Shown here piece by piece: positions 12,501 through 22,613 of a stretch of DNA of 64,000 nucleotides. Location of the stretch: contig MU867063.1 of NCBI GenBank assembly GCA_033725935.1, positions 429,694-493,693 of the forward strand, read 5' to 3'. Under the pieces are notes generated by a model. That model saw nothing but the letters and a program-made list of their open reading frames with translations. It had not been told where the DNA came from and made no database searches. The translations under genes were made by a program, and so were the position numbers. Every line of letters starts with the position of its first letter. Positions within the stretch are counted from its first letter, which is position 1. Source of the DNA: Cladorrhinum sp. PSN259 (Eukaryota > Ascomycota > Sordariomycetes > Sordariales > Podosporaceae).

Positions 12501-13770
12501 CGAGGCAATTGCGCAGACCATGGTTGGCGAATGGATGTTCAAGTATGTGCGGAGACGCAAGTCGTTTGGCGTGGCCGATACCAAGGGCGGCGATGATAGC
12601 AGCAATGACCGCCACAAGAGATGGGTTTGGCTCGCCCCTTATGAGCGCTCAATTCTTTGGAGCAGCAAGCAGCCGGCTTCAGGAAACGCCTTGTTGGGCA
12701 AGTCTGGACGCAAGCGTATGTCTCCATTCGTGGACAGAAAACTCAAACACAAATTTGCTGACAGTTTCTTAGTTGCAATCCAATCCGTCTTGGATGTCAA
12801 GGATGACAACCCGCCACCAAAGGGGTCCGGCCCTCTTTTCCACAGGTCAATACTGATCCTGACGCCGCAGCGAGCGCTCAAATTCACGGCCATAAACGCA
12901 GATCGTCACTACCTTTGGATCACGGCGCTATCATTCCTGGCTCACTCCAACCAAGCCATCCCGGAAACGCTGCCAATAGCCCCGCAGAAGCCGCCTCCTG
13001 AACAATATGAGTTGCCCAAGACCAAGGTCCGTCGGCCGATTAGAGATTCGATCCGACTGACCAAGGCGAAGACTGGAGCAGCAGTCATCAAGTCTGATCC
13101 TGTGGTGGAAGAACCATTGGACAGTGCTCCCCCAAGCATTCCTACACACAGGAACGCAATGGCGGAGGCGTATAATCACCTTACCCACACGCGTGAGGAG
13201 TCACTGGATCCTGCTCAGCCACCTGCCATTCAGAGATTCCCCGGCTCAAACCCTGGAGGGGTCCATGGTCGCAAGCGTAGCAACACTGGCGGTCATATGG
13301 CCCCACCGCTCTCGTTCCGAGGATTTTCAGGCCCTGCTGGCAGTGGTGGATATCACGCCGCGACAAACAGCACGGCAGGCGATAGTATTGCCGGATCGTC
13401 GGATATCTACAGCAATGCAGGAGCCAGCGGCATCACCGGTTTGAGTGCAACAACATGGGGTACAACTTCTGTGAGAACCTCGGAAGCATCCGCTCGCCCA
13501 AGCAATGCCAACTTCTTCGACGCTATTGGCACGGTCCGTATGGAGGCTTTTATCAGCCCTCTGGCCTTCAGTCGGTTTGAAGATACCGCTTATGAGCGTC
13601 AACACGGCAACGATCGAGACTCCGTCAGCTACTCTGCTCGTAGGCGAAGCAAAGAGATTAGGCGGAAAGCCAGCCGAAGCCGACAACGTGACAGCTACCA
13701 CAGCAGAGGCACCCGGGGCACCGACGATATAGATGAATGGTTTCGGGACGACCCATTCAAGGGGTTTTAG
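9523..13770 (+). CDS. apsA: ApsA/Num1-like nuclear-migration protein with C-terminal PH domain
   Basis: I place the start at ATG 9523 (context AAGATGG); the frame is open further upstream but only from non-ATG codons. An in-frame 57-nt intron at 12716-12772 (donor GTATGT, branch GCTGAC, acceptor TTCTTAG) should be removed; it restores GKSGRK-LAIQSVLDVKDD and gives 1396 residues. Residues about 97-236 form a coiled coil. The middle is long, Ser/Pro-rich and probably disordered. A PH domain of the Mcp5/Num1 class lies at about 990-1125 (WMFKYVRRRKSFG, then WVWLAPYERSILWSSKQP and RSILILTPQRALKFTAI). In the family this domain binds PI(4,5)P2 at the cell cortex and anchors dynein for nuclear positioning. 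The homology call rests on domain order; the symbol follows the Aspergillus name. Confidence 0.88.
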   Translation: MVGNWETEDESSGLVKSLPTPMDAPYRTPSRNVSRGSRKSRRSTTPPGKNNKSRSPPPTNGDKGDRGSKRSSRDVSNDEHISLLDPRRFTPTLHANLVSEILSLRRDQEEKLKIIESLETSLQTIREESESLQATLLDTGKESRELKRQLDLLEGGASSALGELTRERDDAVESASETKRRLELAQKKLRNQEEDSERVHRQWAKEKDEWEEEKRKFERRVHVAESRLKVVLDEVAGLQASDANGMNGFIGPRNGSDSDAEDSGKENDGASVRTLSLTNSIRFSVASGGVPKPNGNSLADELGFEGFDDESEYGGRESVLSNGRRESVFSLGHRDSVISIGANHLRNMSRDSILSRTHIRRQSNDSLMRSSSIRGRVVFSPALDRFDDGVIKEDDETDPVAPPRVNYVDTGVQFSPPPSPKIVSAKPATPESSPFLQRYEKLFDADSPPRVDLEIEANQRRKRVQIGQPLAIRSTGIESLMVNSSSQTAEAPLSPPKTPKTPLLESPPTPTPKIPEMVSVFTQTDDIPPPLQPPFVGLPPITIPSISIIPPSSRPGTPREPRLPQLSKDFGCQVSLTRSPPTSPPTTSTAMQTEEIRVDKRLAKLPPHLHPSAITSRPSSPAIASTEAAADNSRRFTPVPGNVPPRNPRRLTNNRSLTELPSSPPIGPSRTFDDETRDAYPGNNDDGPVSSQTAAIRRPHRISSLFAGFDGNSSDEGDEFMDPDHSDSEYRTALSAPKPILGSVRGGKRASEEILTSPEQSFSPPNISRSRYSPREVDESEGIWSANIISQTRETQDNSFGRSDSRRGARASGFGTKSSVMRKSAMIQNGIASHSRARSPSLADPKEPPFPIPTRASSRKPPLSASAPSDGRNTPSRGGEAWVRRGSGRSHYRAGSIRKVRSTATMPRPPNPRRRSSRSPPSFSQSIEAAPESPGLPPLPNNEITTPRNKDTSAYSKYRSHRSQPSTNTATTGETAATAAASQAGSSQSVTVVEAIAQTMVGEWMFKYVRRRKSFGVADTKGGDDSSNDRHKRWVWLAPYERSILWSSKQPASGNALLGKSGRKRMSPFVDRKLKHKFADSFLVAIQSVLDVKDDNPPPKGSGPLFHRSILILTPQRALKFTAINADRHYLWITALSFLAHSNQAIPETLPIAPQKPPPEQYELPKTKVRRPIRDSIRLTKAKTGAAVIKSDPVVEEPLDSAPPSIPTHRNAMAEAYNHLTHTREESLDPAQPPAIQRFPGSNPGGVHGRKRSNTGGHMAPPLSFRGFSGPAGSGGYHAATNSTAGDSIAGSSDIYSNAGASGITGLSATTWGTTSVRTSEASARPSNANFFDAIGTVRMEAFISPLAFSRFEDTAYERQHGNDRDSVSYSARRRSKEIRRKASRSRQRDSYHSRGTRGTDDIDEWFRDDPFKGF

Positions 13771-14370
13771 GAAGACTTCATGGGGCCGTCTCCAATCCAT
13801 TAATTCCCAGTCATGACTGACGCTATTTATTTCCTTTTAATTCACATAAAGCCTCTTGATATTTTCCGAGCCCAGCATACCGAATCCATCTCGTTGATGC
13901 GATTCGTTGATTCGGAGCAGAGTCAATTCCTACACTTGCCTCAGACGTTAGTTTGATCGACAACTACCGAGCTGGGACGACGACATTGAGAAGAGGAAGG
14001 GTTTCCATTTTCTTCGAAGGGATCGGCTGTTACAGCACGCACATGCATTCCAGCACATATATATTCTCACCTTTCTATGATACCATTGATGTTTTTCACA
14101 AACAAAAAGCCACGACTGGCTACATCTCATTTTTTATGTCACTTTCTAAATTTATTTCCTAATTTTTGATGGAGGGTTCTGAGGGAAATGAGGGGCATTC
14201 GAATATTATTTCGGACACCCGAGATCTGTAGTGGAGGATTGGAGGAGGAAGAGGAGATGAAGTGTATGATGAGAAGAGAAAAAAGGCTCGAAGCCTGATT
14301 ACACTAGCTGCTATTTAGGATTTTGGAAGCCAGTATTTAAAAAGTTATTTTGCTGGGCATATATGTATGC

Positions 14371-14411
14371 ATGTGTGTGTGTGTGTGTGTGCGTGCGTGC
14401 GTGTGTGTGTG
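14371..14411. repeat. GT/GC dinucleotide microsatellite
   Basis: An uninterrupted run of GT units with three GC-variant units in the middle, about 40 bp. Confidence 0.9.
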
Positions 14412-14817
14412 AACACTGACAGAACAGTTATGCTGAAAGTAGTTTTCTAAATCATTGTTCTATACTGCAGCCCTTGGATGTATTGATTCTTCAATGTCTC
14501 GCAAGGGCAAAACACAAATGGAGAAGGTGCGTATTGATAATATACCTTGTATCTTGCTTATAGTTCGGTATATGTGATTATTGTGTATAAATTACGACGG
14601 TTTGGATGGGCGGGGATTCAAAGTTCAAAGGGAAGGGTTGGGTTTAGAAGAGTCAGCTGAGTACGTTTTGGATGAGAGTGGTCTCAACTTGGTAGGTATG
14701 TACTGTACAACGTTCTCTTGGGTGTCGTATTTTTTGTCCTTCTTCTGGTGTTTTTGAATTATTTTAGGTTGGTACTTTTTACAAGTACGGATCTTGGAAA
14801 GGTTAGGTAAATATGTG

Positions 14818-14841
14818 TTTTTTTTTTTTTTGGGGGGGGGG
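14818..14841. repeat. T14-G10 homopolymer junction
   Basis: Fourteen T residues run straight into ten G residues. Confidence 0.85.
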
Positions 14842-15036
14842 TTATATTTGGGAATGTATGTACCTTGGTAGATAGATTATCGTAGAAGATCTTGGATGGG
14901 AAGGAGAGGGGATTTGTGGTTTGTACAGGTGATTACATGTTTTTTTTTCTAAAACACCTGTCTGGCTATTACATAGTGTGAAGGTAAGCTTACATATACA
15001 TGTTTTTTTATTATTAAATCGCTTGTTAATGCAAGG

Positions 15037-15060
15037 TGTATGTATGTATGTATGTATGTA
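15037..15060. repeat. TGTA tetranucleotide array
   Basis: Six uninterrupted copies of TGTA. Confidence 0.9.
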
Positions 15061-15635
15061 TTTATGTTGAGGGAAGAAAAAAGGCCCTGTGGGATTTTGT
15101 CATCGAAACTGCTTTTGCGGATGTTGTTCCATGCCTATGTATATTGAGAATGTGAGGAGGAGATATGAGTTGAAATTATGATCTAAACCGCAACTTGTAG
15201 TGGAATGGGGAAGAGTATCCTCTGTGTGGGACAGATTCGGGACCAACGGGAGGCAGTGTTACCAGTACTTCACCTCATTCAAGCAAGCAACAGAAGTGCT
15301 CCTCGAATAAACAATCGAGGCTGAGGTGGTGGTTGCCTCCGAAAGTTTCCTTGGCAATTGCTGTGGGTACGGATAGCTGTTGCCCAAATCTTTTTGAGTG
15401 TTTAATAAGGGCCATCGCATTGTGCCGTGTTCAGCCCTCATTCTCCCCTTTTGCATCTTTTTCCCCCCCCCCTCCTCAATCACTGTCTTGCAGTAGTCTG
15501 GCCCTTCAATCTAACAGCAAGTCGATATCTGAACTTGAGATTCAAAGCCAGGCGAATCAACTCTGCCGATAGAATTTTATTTTATTACATTCTTTTACAG
15601 TCCAAAGAACAGCAATCGTTGTCAACTCCAAAGTC

Positions 15636-17835
15636 ATGTCCAGAGCAGAGCCGGAACGGCATTCGCCATCGCTACCACCATCGCGATTTATATCTCCATG
15701 CGAGCACTGCAAACCTTATGGTTTGCAGGGTCAACTATTTATTCTCGACCCTAAATCTAAATCAAAATGTCAAGTGTGCCAATTTCTGAGAGACGCCATA
15801 GTGTACTCTCAACGGTCGCCAGATGATGACTTGTGGGTTCCTGGAAGCTGTTCGTCAGGTAGTCCGTTCATATGTTCCTTGGAGGAATTCCAGAATAGGG
15901 AGAATGGAGTGGAGGCACTGTATTTGAGTGTCGATGCGACTGATGACAACAAAAAAATTCGCGGGGGATACGCTCGGATAAGACTGATCCCTGTTGGGCA
16001 TATACTCGGGAAGCGAAGAATAACTGGACGGTTGATCGAAGAGGGTACATGTGATTTTGTGCTTTTCCGCAAGTTGTGAGTACCTAGTGATGAAACCGTG
16101 CGAGATGAACACAAAGCCGACTGTTGTTTTTAGGATCACTGAGTGCTGCAGAAGTGACTCACATGAAGGTTGTGCCTCTTTAGAGGGCTCTATTCGTCAT
16201 GTTACGGGATTCCGAGTTATTGACTGCGAGACGAGACATGTTATTACGGTCGATATTGCCAGCTGTAGGTTTGTTGCCCTCAGTTATGTATGGGGCCAGG
16301 GTTCACAACAACCTACGCCTCTGTCGGCGAAGGGGGAGCTGCCGCATGATGTCCCACGAACGATCAATGACGCTATCAAGGCGACCCAGAAACTCGGGCT
16401 GCGTTATCTTTGGGTCGATCAGTATTGCATTGACCAGGCCGACATCATAAATAAACAGCAGCAAATTTCAGTCATGGACGTAATCTACATGTCGGCCTGG
16501 GTGACTATTATCTCGGCATGCGGCGAGGACTCATCTTATGGGCTCCCCGGCATCAGTCGTCCACGGGTGAAGCAGCCTCAACTTTCCATGAAAGGGACTA
16601 CGTGGGTACCAGATTATACTAGCTCATACCTTCGTCAAGAGAAGTGGTTCACTCGCGGCTGGACTTACCAAGAAGGCGTCTTTTCTCGTCGGCGACTCAT
16701 TTTTACCGACCAACAAGTCTCATTTGAGTGCAACACCGTGCGTGAGAATGAAACAAGTACGTTTCGGAACCCCTCCAGCCCAGTGCGGCTGGTCTTCGAT
16801 GGCGGGCTTACCGGCCAAACTCGGAAGAACAAGAAAACTTTGGGGCTTTGGGCTCACATAATGAAATATAGTCGGAGGAACTTGACGATGAAAGAAGACA
16901 TACTAAACGCTCTTACTGGTGTGTTTCGGGCCCATTCCAATCTGAGCTATCTGCCTGTATATCAATTTTGGGGGTTACCGATTCCAACGGCTCTTTACTG
17001 TCATCTGGAGATATCACCTGAAGCAGGCGACGAGGATAAAAGAACCGAAAGAGACAGAACCGAGAAACTCACCGGTAACTCCTGCTTTAGTAACCGACTA
17101 GATGCTGCATTTGCCTGCTCGCTTCTGTGGGTAGGTTTCACAGAGAGTGAACAAAAGGGCGAAAGAAGGCAAGGGTTTCCCAGTTGGTCTTGGGCGGGTT
17201 GGGAAGGTGTTATGCTTTCGAGCCGTTTGATGAATGACCGAGGGCATGAGCTTGATCATCTTGGGACGGCCAAATTTTCGGCCCAGAGAGAGTATAACAG
17301 CGGCTTTGATAGGCTGACGGAGAGTGTTTTGAAATCTGTCAATCTATATGATGGTCAACCGACTCTTTATACTTATACCCTGAAAGTTGACGATGCATTT
17401 GTATTTGATCCAGTCAGGATCGAATGCCACCGCAGACTGAGTATGATGCAGAAAGGTTACTACATATTCTCCCAAAACGATCTGGAAAATGAGCAGGATC
17501 GCCAGAAAGTGCGTCCGCACTGCTGGGAGGTGGACTTTCTGTCACAGCCGCTGGATTGGGAGATGGAAGATTCTATTTCGGCAGCATCATCAACACCATC
17601 GTCCGGCTGGTTTAGCTGTGTTTTCTTCTCAGATAGTTGTCAATCTTCGTTGAGCAAAAGGGCCTTGATCTTATGGAACAAACCCGGACAGCCGTCGGAG
17701 AGAGTTGGTCATGTAGAAGACGCCTGTAACAGATACACTTGCTCAGAGTATGGTGTCGACTTATATCCTGAGCGGCTCGACGGCTCACTGCTGAACAGCT
17801 TGCCTTTTAAAAAGCAGACGATTTTCCTGTCTTGA
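15636..17835 (+). CDS. HET-domain (heterokaryon incompatibility) protein
   Basis: Exons are 15636-16075 and 16134-17835 (intron donor GTGAGT, acceptor TTTTTAG), giving 713 residues. The HET domain begins near residue 193 with FVALSYVWG and continues with YLWVDQYCIDQ, then SAWVTIISACGEDSSYGLPG, and WFTRGWTYQEGVFSRRRLIF near residue 340. The N-terminal 190 residues hold two CxxC pairs (CEHC and CQVC). The C-terminal half has no motif I know apart from FPSWSWAGWEG, common in such proteins. HET-domain proteins act in non-self recognition and cell death after hyphal fusion, but most genomic copies are untested. The gene lies alone in an AT-rich, repeat-rich island, typical of fast-evolving HET loci. 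I see no NACHT or repeat domain fused to it. Confidence 0.9.
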
Positions 17836-18168
17836 GAGGGGCGAGCAGTTGCGCGCGCCTCGAGTTGAGAAAATAGAAACCTAATTAGATCTCTCTCAAC
17901 AATTCTTTTTTTTCGTTTCATAGTTATCTTGGCTCTCACGACAGAGGACACGCATGGGTGTTAAACGAGTTGGATTATGTATAGAGCTTTGGATTCTTAT
18001 AGGAATCTTGGCCGGCATAATAGTCTGTGTGCATACAATACGATACGTAAGCCAGTTTTACATGGACGAGAATAGTGTACATAAACCTTTTTATCTATCT
18101 ATCTACATCCTATCTAGAACTTATCTAGAACTATCCAGATCCGTGCCATACATTCCCTATAGGAGTCA

Positions 18169-18193
18169 ATATATATATATATATATATATATA
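18169..18193. repeat. AT dinucleotide microsatellite
   Basis: Twelve AT units in a row. Confidence 0.9.
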
Positions 18194-18344
18194 AAGTAAA
18201 GTTCTTGTTTTTCTTTTCTTTTCTTCGAGGATACCCTACCTACATATTTGTTCAAACTTTGACAAAACTTCGCTTGTTTGTTTACTCAGCCCCCTGATCT
18301 GATATAAAGAAGGGATTGCTTGCTTACTGACTACTGTACATACT

Positions 18345-18694
18345 TACAATCTAATGCTTGAACGTTTGTTAGCGCGGTACACGCCCAATTCACACTTTCC
18401 TATGCCTAATTCTCTTATTTATACGCCCGTTCAGCTTCTGTTAATGCATTCCTAACTCCTTTCTACGCATATTCGGCTTCTGTTGATGCATTCCTAACTC
18501 TTTTCTACGCCTATTCAGCTTTTATTAATGCATTTCTGACTTTTTTTTCTACGCATATTAAATATCCCGACCTGCATAGGTATCTAATACCTTACGGTTT
18601 GCATCTTTTCTTGGCTTCCATACCTTGTTTCTGTTCTTGGGTTTTATGGGGCATGTACCGAGCTATGTAACAAACGTTCAAGCATTAGATTGTA
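18345..18694. repeat. 350-bp element bounded by 27-bp perfect inverted repeats
   Basis: The arm at 18345-18371 is the exact reverse complement of 18668-18694 (27 bp). Past the arms, on the inner side, similarity resumes after a small gap: CGGTACACGCCC on the left against CGGTACATGCCC on the reverse-complemented right. The inside is AT-rich and holds three copies of a 42-bp tandem repeat. There is no open frame of note. The form resembles a miniature inverted-repeat element, but I could not find a clear target-site duplication. Confidence 0.7.
18422..18559. repeat. 42-bp tandem repeat, three copies plus a partial
   Basis: Units start with TACGC at 18422, 18464 and 18506 (42, 42 and 44 bp), with a partial fourth from 18550. 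Each unit contains TTAATGCATT or TTGATGCATT followed by a CTAACT/CTGACT and T-rich tail. Substitutions between copies are few. Confidence 0.85.
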
Positions 18695-18765
18695 CATGCC
18701 TCACCCTAAACCAAGATTCTTTTTTAAAAATAGACTTTGCACCCCTTTCTTTCAAAGAAACCTAA

Positions 18766-18798
18766 GAGATCCAAGGGATCCAAGCAATCCAAGCAATC
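18766..18798. repeat. Short ATCCAAG-type tandem repeat
   Basis: Four imperfect copies of an 8-9 bp unit (ATCCAAGGG, ATCCAAGCA, ATCCAAGCA, and a partial). Confidence 0.7.
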
Positions 18799-19239
18799 AC
18801 GTACGCCAGCCACACAGTATTATAGCACAGAATTGATATCATCAAAATTTAAACTTTTTTTTCATTTATTAGGATTCTTAATCACACCCGAGTATCATAA
18901 GACTCTAACAAGTAAGTAACCTTTTCCCGCCCCGAACCTTGGAAAATTCCTTTGCATTTAAACAACAACACTCCTAATTATCGTAAACATCATCATTATC
19001 ATCATCATCATTTTTTCCCATACCGTACCTAATCTAATCAAGAAAAATCATACCCACACCAACCCCATAGACATCAAAAAAAGGAGAAAGAAAAAGACAA
19101 CGCCTATCGTATATGTATGCTTTCCAATGTAGTCAATCCTGTCCAAAGTTTCCAATCTACAGTTTTTTCCCATCCATCCATCCATTCAATGCCAATAATA
19201 GTACCTACCATAAACCCTCGTCGTTCGTCATCTAATAAA

Positions 19240-22200
19240 TCACTGCAATAACAAAGCATCCTCATCCAGCACGCCAAACAACCCCTCAATCTCAGAAGCA
19301 ACCACCTTCAGCTCCTCCGCAACCTGTCCAGTAACCAAGGCATACGCATAGAGCAGAGCATAGTCCTTATCCTCAATAGATATCCCTCCACCCGCCAACT
19401 TATTCCCCGTCATTCCTAATCCCAAGCCTAATCCCAAGCCTTGAAATCCTGCGCCTTGAGCACCTTGGATGCCACCACTGCTACTACTTCCTTCAGCCCC
19501 GGCTTCCCCAGAAAAGCTAGGCTGATGTTCCTTCCGAAACATAAAAATTTTGCCCAACAACCTGTCCCTCGTCCTACTGACGCTCGGAATCGCATCAGTC
19601 AGCGGATACTCCAACATCAACGAACTCGCCAAAACCTGAAAAACATGGCAAATCCTCTCACAGAGCTGAGTCCTCTCATCAGCCGTATAAAGCAACAACG
19701 CCCTCTCCCCTTCAGTCAAACTTCCCTTCCTCTGCGTCACAAGTGACATGGCATAAAACGAATCCAACAACCGATGCGTACACTGCATCAACTTAGTCGC
19801 CTGCTCAGCGGGGAAAGGTCCCCTCAGCTCAAACTCACTCGCGGCACTAACCCTCAACGCATCCAACCTCGCCGCGTACTTTTGCAGCGCGGCCTGCTCC
19901 CCGCTCCTCAAATATGACCTCGTGCAATCACTCCTCAACAAAATTGCCAAGGGCCCTCTTTTCCAGATCAACCCCATCTGCAAGTGCAACATGCTCAACC
20001 CCTCCTTGAACTTCTTTCTTGCCGAAATGGGCCATATAAGCCGACAAATAATCAAACCCCAAAAAATACCAGCAGTAACAGCCACCAGACGATGCAAGAG
20101 AATCTCGCTGATGATAGGGTGCGTCCCGCCTTCATCATCATCGTCATCCTCAACCTTTTGCGACAAACTGTATGCATAAAGGGTAGAAACATTGTAGGCC
20201 AGCAGCGTGATTCTACCCAGTGGGGCCTTACCCAATGCCAAAATCACAAAGAAGCCCCAAAACGCCACGATCGAGCCCAACAATATCAAGGCTATGCCGT
20301 TTCCTTGCGTGATGTTCCAGTTGATTCCCGAAGCCGTGATGCCGATGATGGTTCCCATAAATCTCGCCCACCCGGTGGTATTCGACGCCCCAACCGTCAT
20401 GGCGCAAACAATCATGAACGACAACAGACCCCACTCGCCTCTCCAGTGCTGGTACGTATCCTTCGTCTGTGGGATAAAAGCAAACATAGCCCAGAGAGCA
20501 GCGCCAACGCCAACCTTCAGTCCAAACCGGATATCGTCTCTAGACAGCTTTCTCATAGCCTTTAACAATTTTTGTGACAGCGTAGCGATGAACCTGTTGG
20601 CTTCAGGAACAGCATCCCAAGCATACGTATCCCGTCTTCGAATCATGGAATCCGCTATACCCTTGGGCATCTGACTCTTCTTGATGGGCTTGATCAGCGT
20701 CTCCCGCTCCCCATTATCAAACGGCAGCGTGACAATCTTCCTGCTATGGTGATTGCGGCCTCTCCACCACTTGAGCCAGTACCAGCTTTTGGCGCGATGC
20801 TCGTTGGCAAACTTGAGATCATCTAGCACGTCAAGATACTTTTGCATCTCCTCGCCAAAAGCCTGCAGACTAAAACTGAAGTGTCCACAAGCGGCTGCCA
20901 CTTCCTCAAAGTCTGCTTGCACGCTAGGCGGCCTTGTTCGATCTAGCTCGAGTGTCTTGTAGAGCTCCTGGAGAGCATCTGCTCTCGCAGTATTGAACAG
21001 TGCCAGCGCATCCGTAAGACTCTGGCGGAAATGATCATTGATAGTGATATCATAATTTGGCGCCTCTCCAAACGGTGGATCCCTCAGGACCTCCGAAAGC
21101 GTATAAGCCAATGACTTCATTGATGGTCCAAGCAGCGTAATAAAAAGTTCAAAGATTTCCGAAGGGTTCTTGAGCGGTATGCTTGCAGTCGAGACAGCGG
21201 AGCCGCGCCGGTTTTTGGCCAGATTGCTTGTCCTCTCATCCTCATTGTTGCTCTCATCCGATGCCTCATCAATTGCCGACAGCGTCAAGAATCGGCCGCT
21301 ACTCCTAAGCGTGTTCGATATAGTCCGCGTCAGCACGGGCGAGTACGCCGAAGCCGAGGCTGAGGTGGTGCTAGCCGGCGACATCATCCCAGAGGACATC
21401 ATGGGACCTAGCGACTCCTTCAGCAGCGCAAACTGCGTGTTCGCTGCGCTCCTCAACCCACCAATCGACTGAGCCAGCCTCTCCATCGACCTCACCACTG
21501 CCCTGTCCAACTGATAAATCTTTTCCTGTCCCAAGAAATACCGCTCAAACTTTGCTTCCCTCAGATTCTTAGTCATCTGAGGATACACAGACAAGTACGC
21601 ACTCGAGGCAGCCACAAACTCTTTACTGAGCAAGTCCTCCTCCGACCCGCTCAGAAAACCCCTAGTAATCAGCGCCAACATATTCCCCAACGAAATCGAC
21701 GCCTTAGACATCGACTGCCTCAGCAACCAAACAGCCGAAACCCTCCAAACCAAAAGATTGACAGCGGTAGTAGCGGTCACACCCATGACAAACATCTTGA
21801 ATATCTGCACAACCTTTTGGTTCGAGAATACACTGCTAAAGACAGCATTCTCCTTTGTGACCACACTGATAATCGCCAGCGAAGCCAAAGTACTCCCCAC
21901 ATCTACCAGCGGATTTCCCATCCTCTGCTTCACCCACCCGATGAACCCGAAGCCTCCTCCTATGAACACGGTAAGCACCAGGGCGTGAGCCAAGGGCACA
22001 AGATTTAGTCCACCGCCCACAACAACACTAGTAACCATCGACAGGATTGACACAGTCTCGGCGTAGGCAATCGCCACCATGGCAATAAGGACGGCCTCAA
22101 TCATGGAGCCAGCAGACCTCGCAGGGTGGAAATAGACCGTCAAGGTGGCTACCACGTGCTTACCGTCCGGCCTGCCGAGCCAGCCGGAGATGGGAGACCA

Positions 22201-22613
22201 GAAGGTAGCCAAGCTGCCGATTGTGTAGGCTAGGGTGCATTTCAGTACGCCGTGCCCTATTGGAGAGTCGAGCCATTGTGTGATTTTGGAGGCTTGGTGC
22301 TTGATTTTGTTGCCTACGTCTGTAACTCGCTCGGAAAAGGTCTCGGGCGAGGTGGAGAAAACGGTTTGGGAGGACGATGTGAGGGTGCGCGAAGGTGGAC
22401 CGTCGGTCTGGTCTGAGGAGGCAGAGGAACGGAGTGTCAGGACGCGCCGGGAGCGTTCGCCGGTTGCCGGGATAATGAATGTGCCATTGCGCAGTTTCTG
22501 TTGGAGTTAGAAGGTGAGGAAGTTGTAGCAAGGTAAGACAGGCTTACGCTTCTCTTGGAGGGCCTTCGCGGCGGCCACTGGCCTACCGGAGAAGGCGCTG
22601 GAGAGGAGCTCAT
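19240..22613 (-). CDS. ArAE_2/FUSC-type membrane protein (DUF2421, Bre4-like)
   Basis: Exon 1 is 22548-22613 and exon 2 is 19240-22497; the intron has donor GTAAGC and acceptor CAACAG, and both exons are in phase 0, giving 1107 residues. The first 100 residues are basic and Ser-rich. A first membrane block follows, with about six helices (for example SMIEAVLIAMVAIAYAE and LVLTVFIGGGFGFIGW). A long cytosolic stretch separates it from a second block (VGVGAALWAMFAFIPQTKDTYQHWRGEWG, shown in pieces: VGVGAALWAMFAF, TYQHWRGEWG, then ALILLGSIVAFWGFFVILAL). The C-terminal DUF2421 region ends near 1107 after a Gly-rich insert. The two-block layout matches fungal ArAE_2_N plus ArAE_2 proteins such as yeast Bre4, linked to brefeldin A sensitivity and related to fusaric/aromatic acid exporters. 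The substrate is unknown. Confidence 0.88.

Larger units (their letters stand above)
13771..15635. other. AT-rich intergenic region with microsatellites
   Basis: 1.9 kb between the ApsA-like gene and the HET gene. No gene is supported. It includes a GT-rich microsatellite, a T14G10 junction and a TGTA tetranucleotide array. The last few hundred bases are the HET gene promoter and leader, with a C10 tract near 15463. Confidence 0.6.
17836..19239. other. AT-rich intergenic region with an inverted-repeat element
   Basis: 1.4 kb between the 3' ends of the HET gene (+) and the ArAE_2 gene (-). It contains an AT dinucleotide run, a 350-bp element flanked by 27-bp inverted repeats, a 42-bp tandem array inside it, and a short ATCCAAG-type repeat. 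No gene is supported. Confidence 0.6.

Noticed and set aside
17954..18199. 81-codon ORF with a hydrophobic N-terminus after the HET gene
   Set aside because: Its C-terminus is made of the AT microsatellite, and the rest has no recognisable family. It could be leader or 3' flank.
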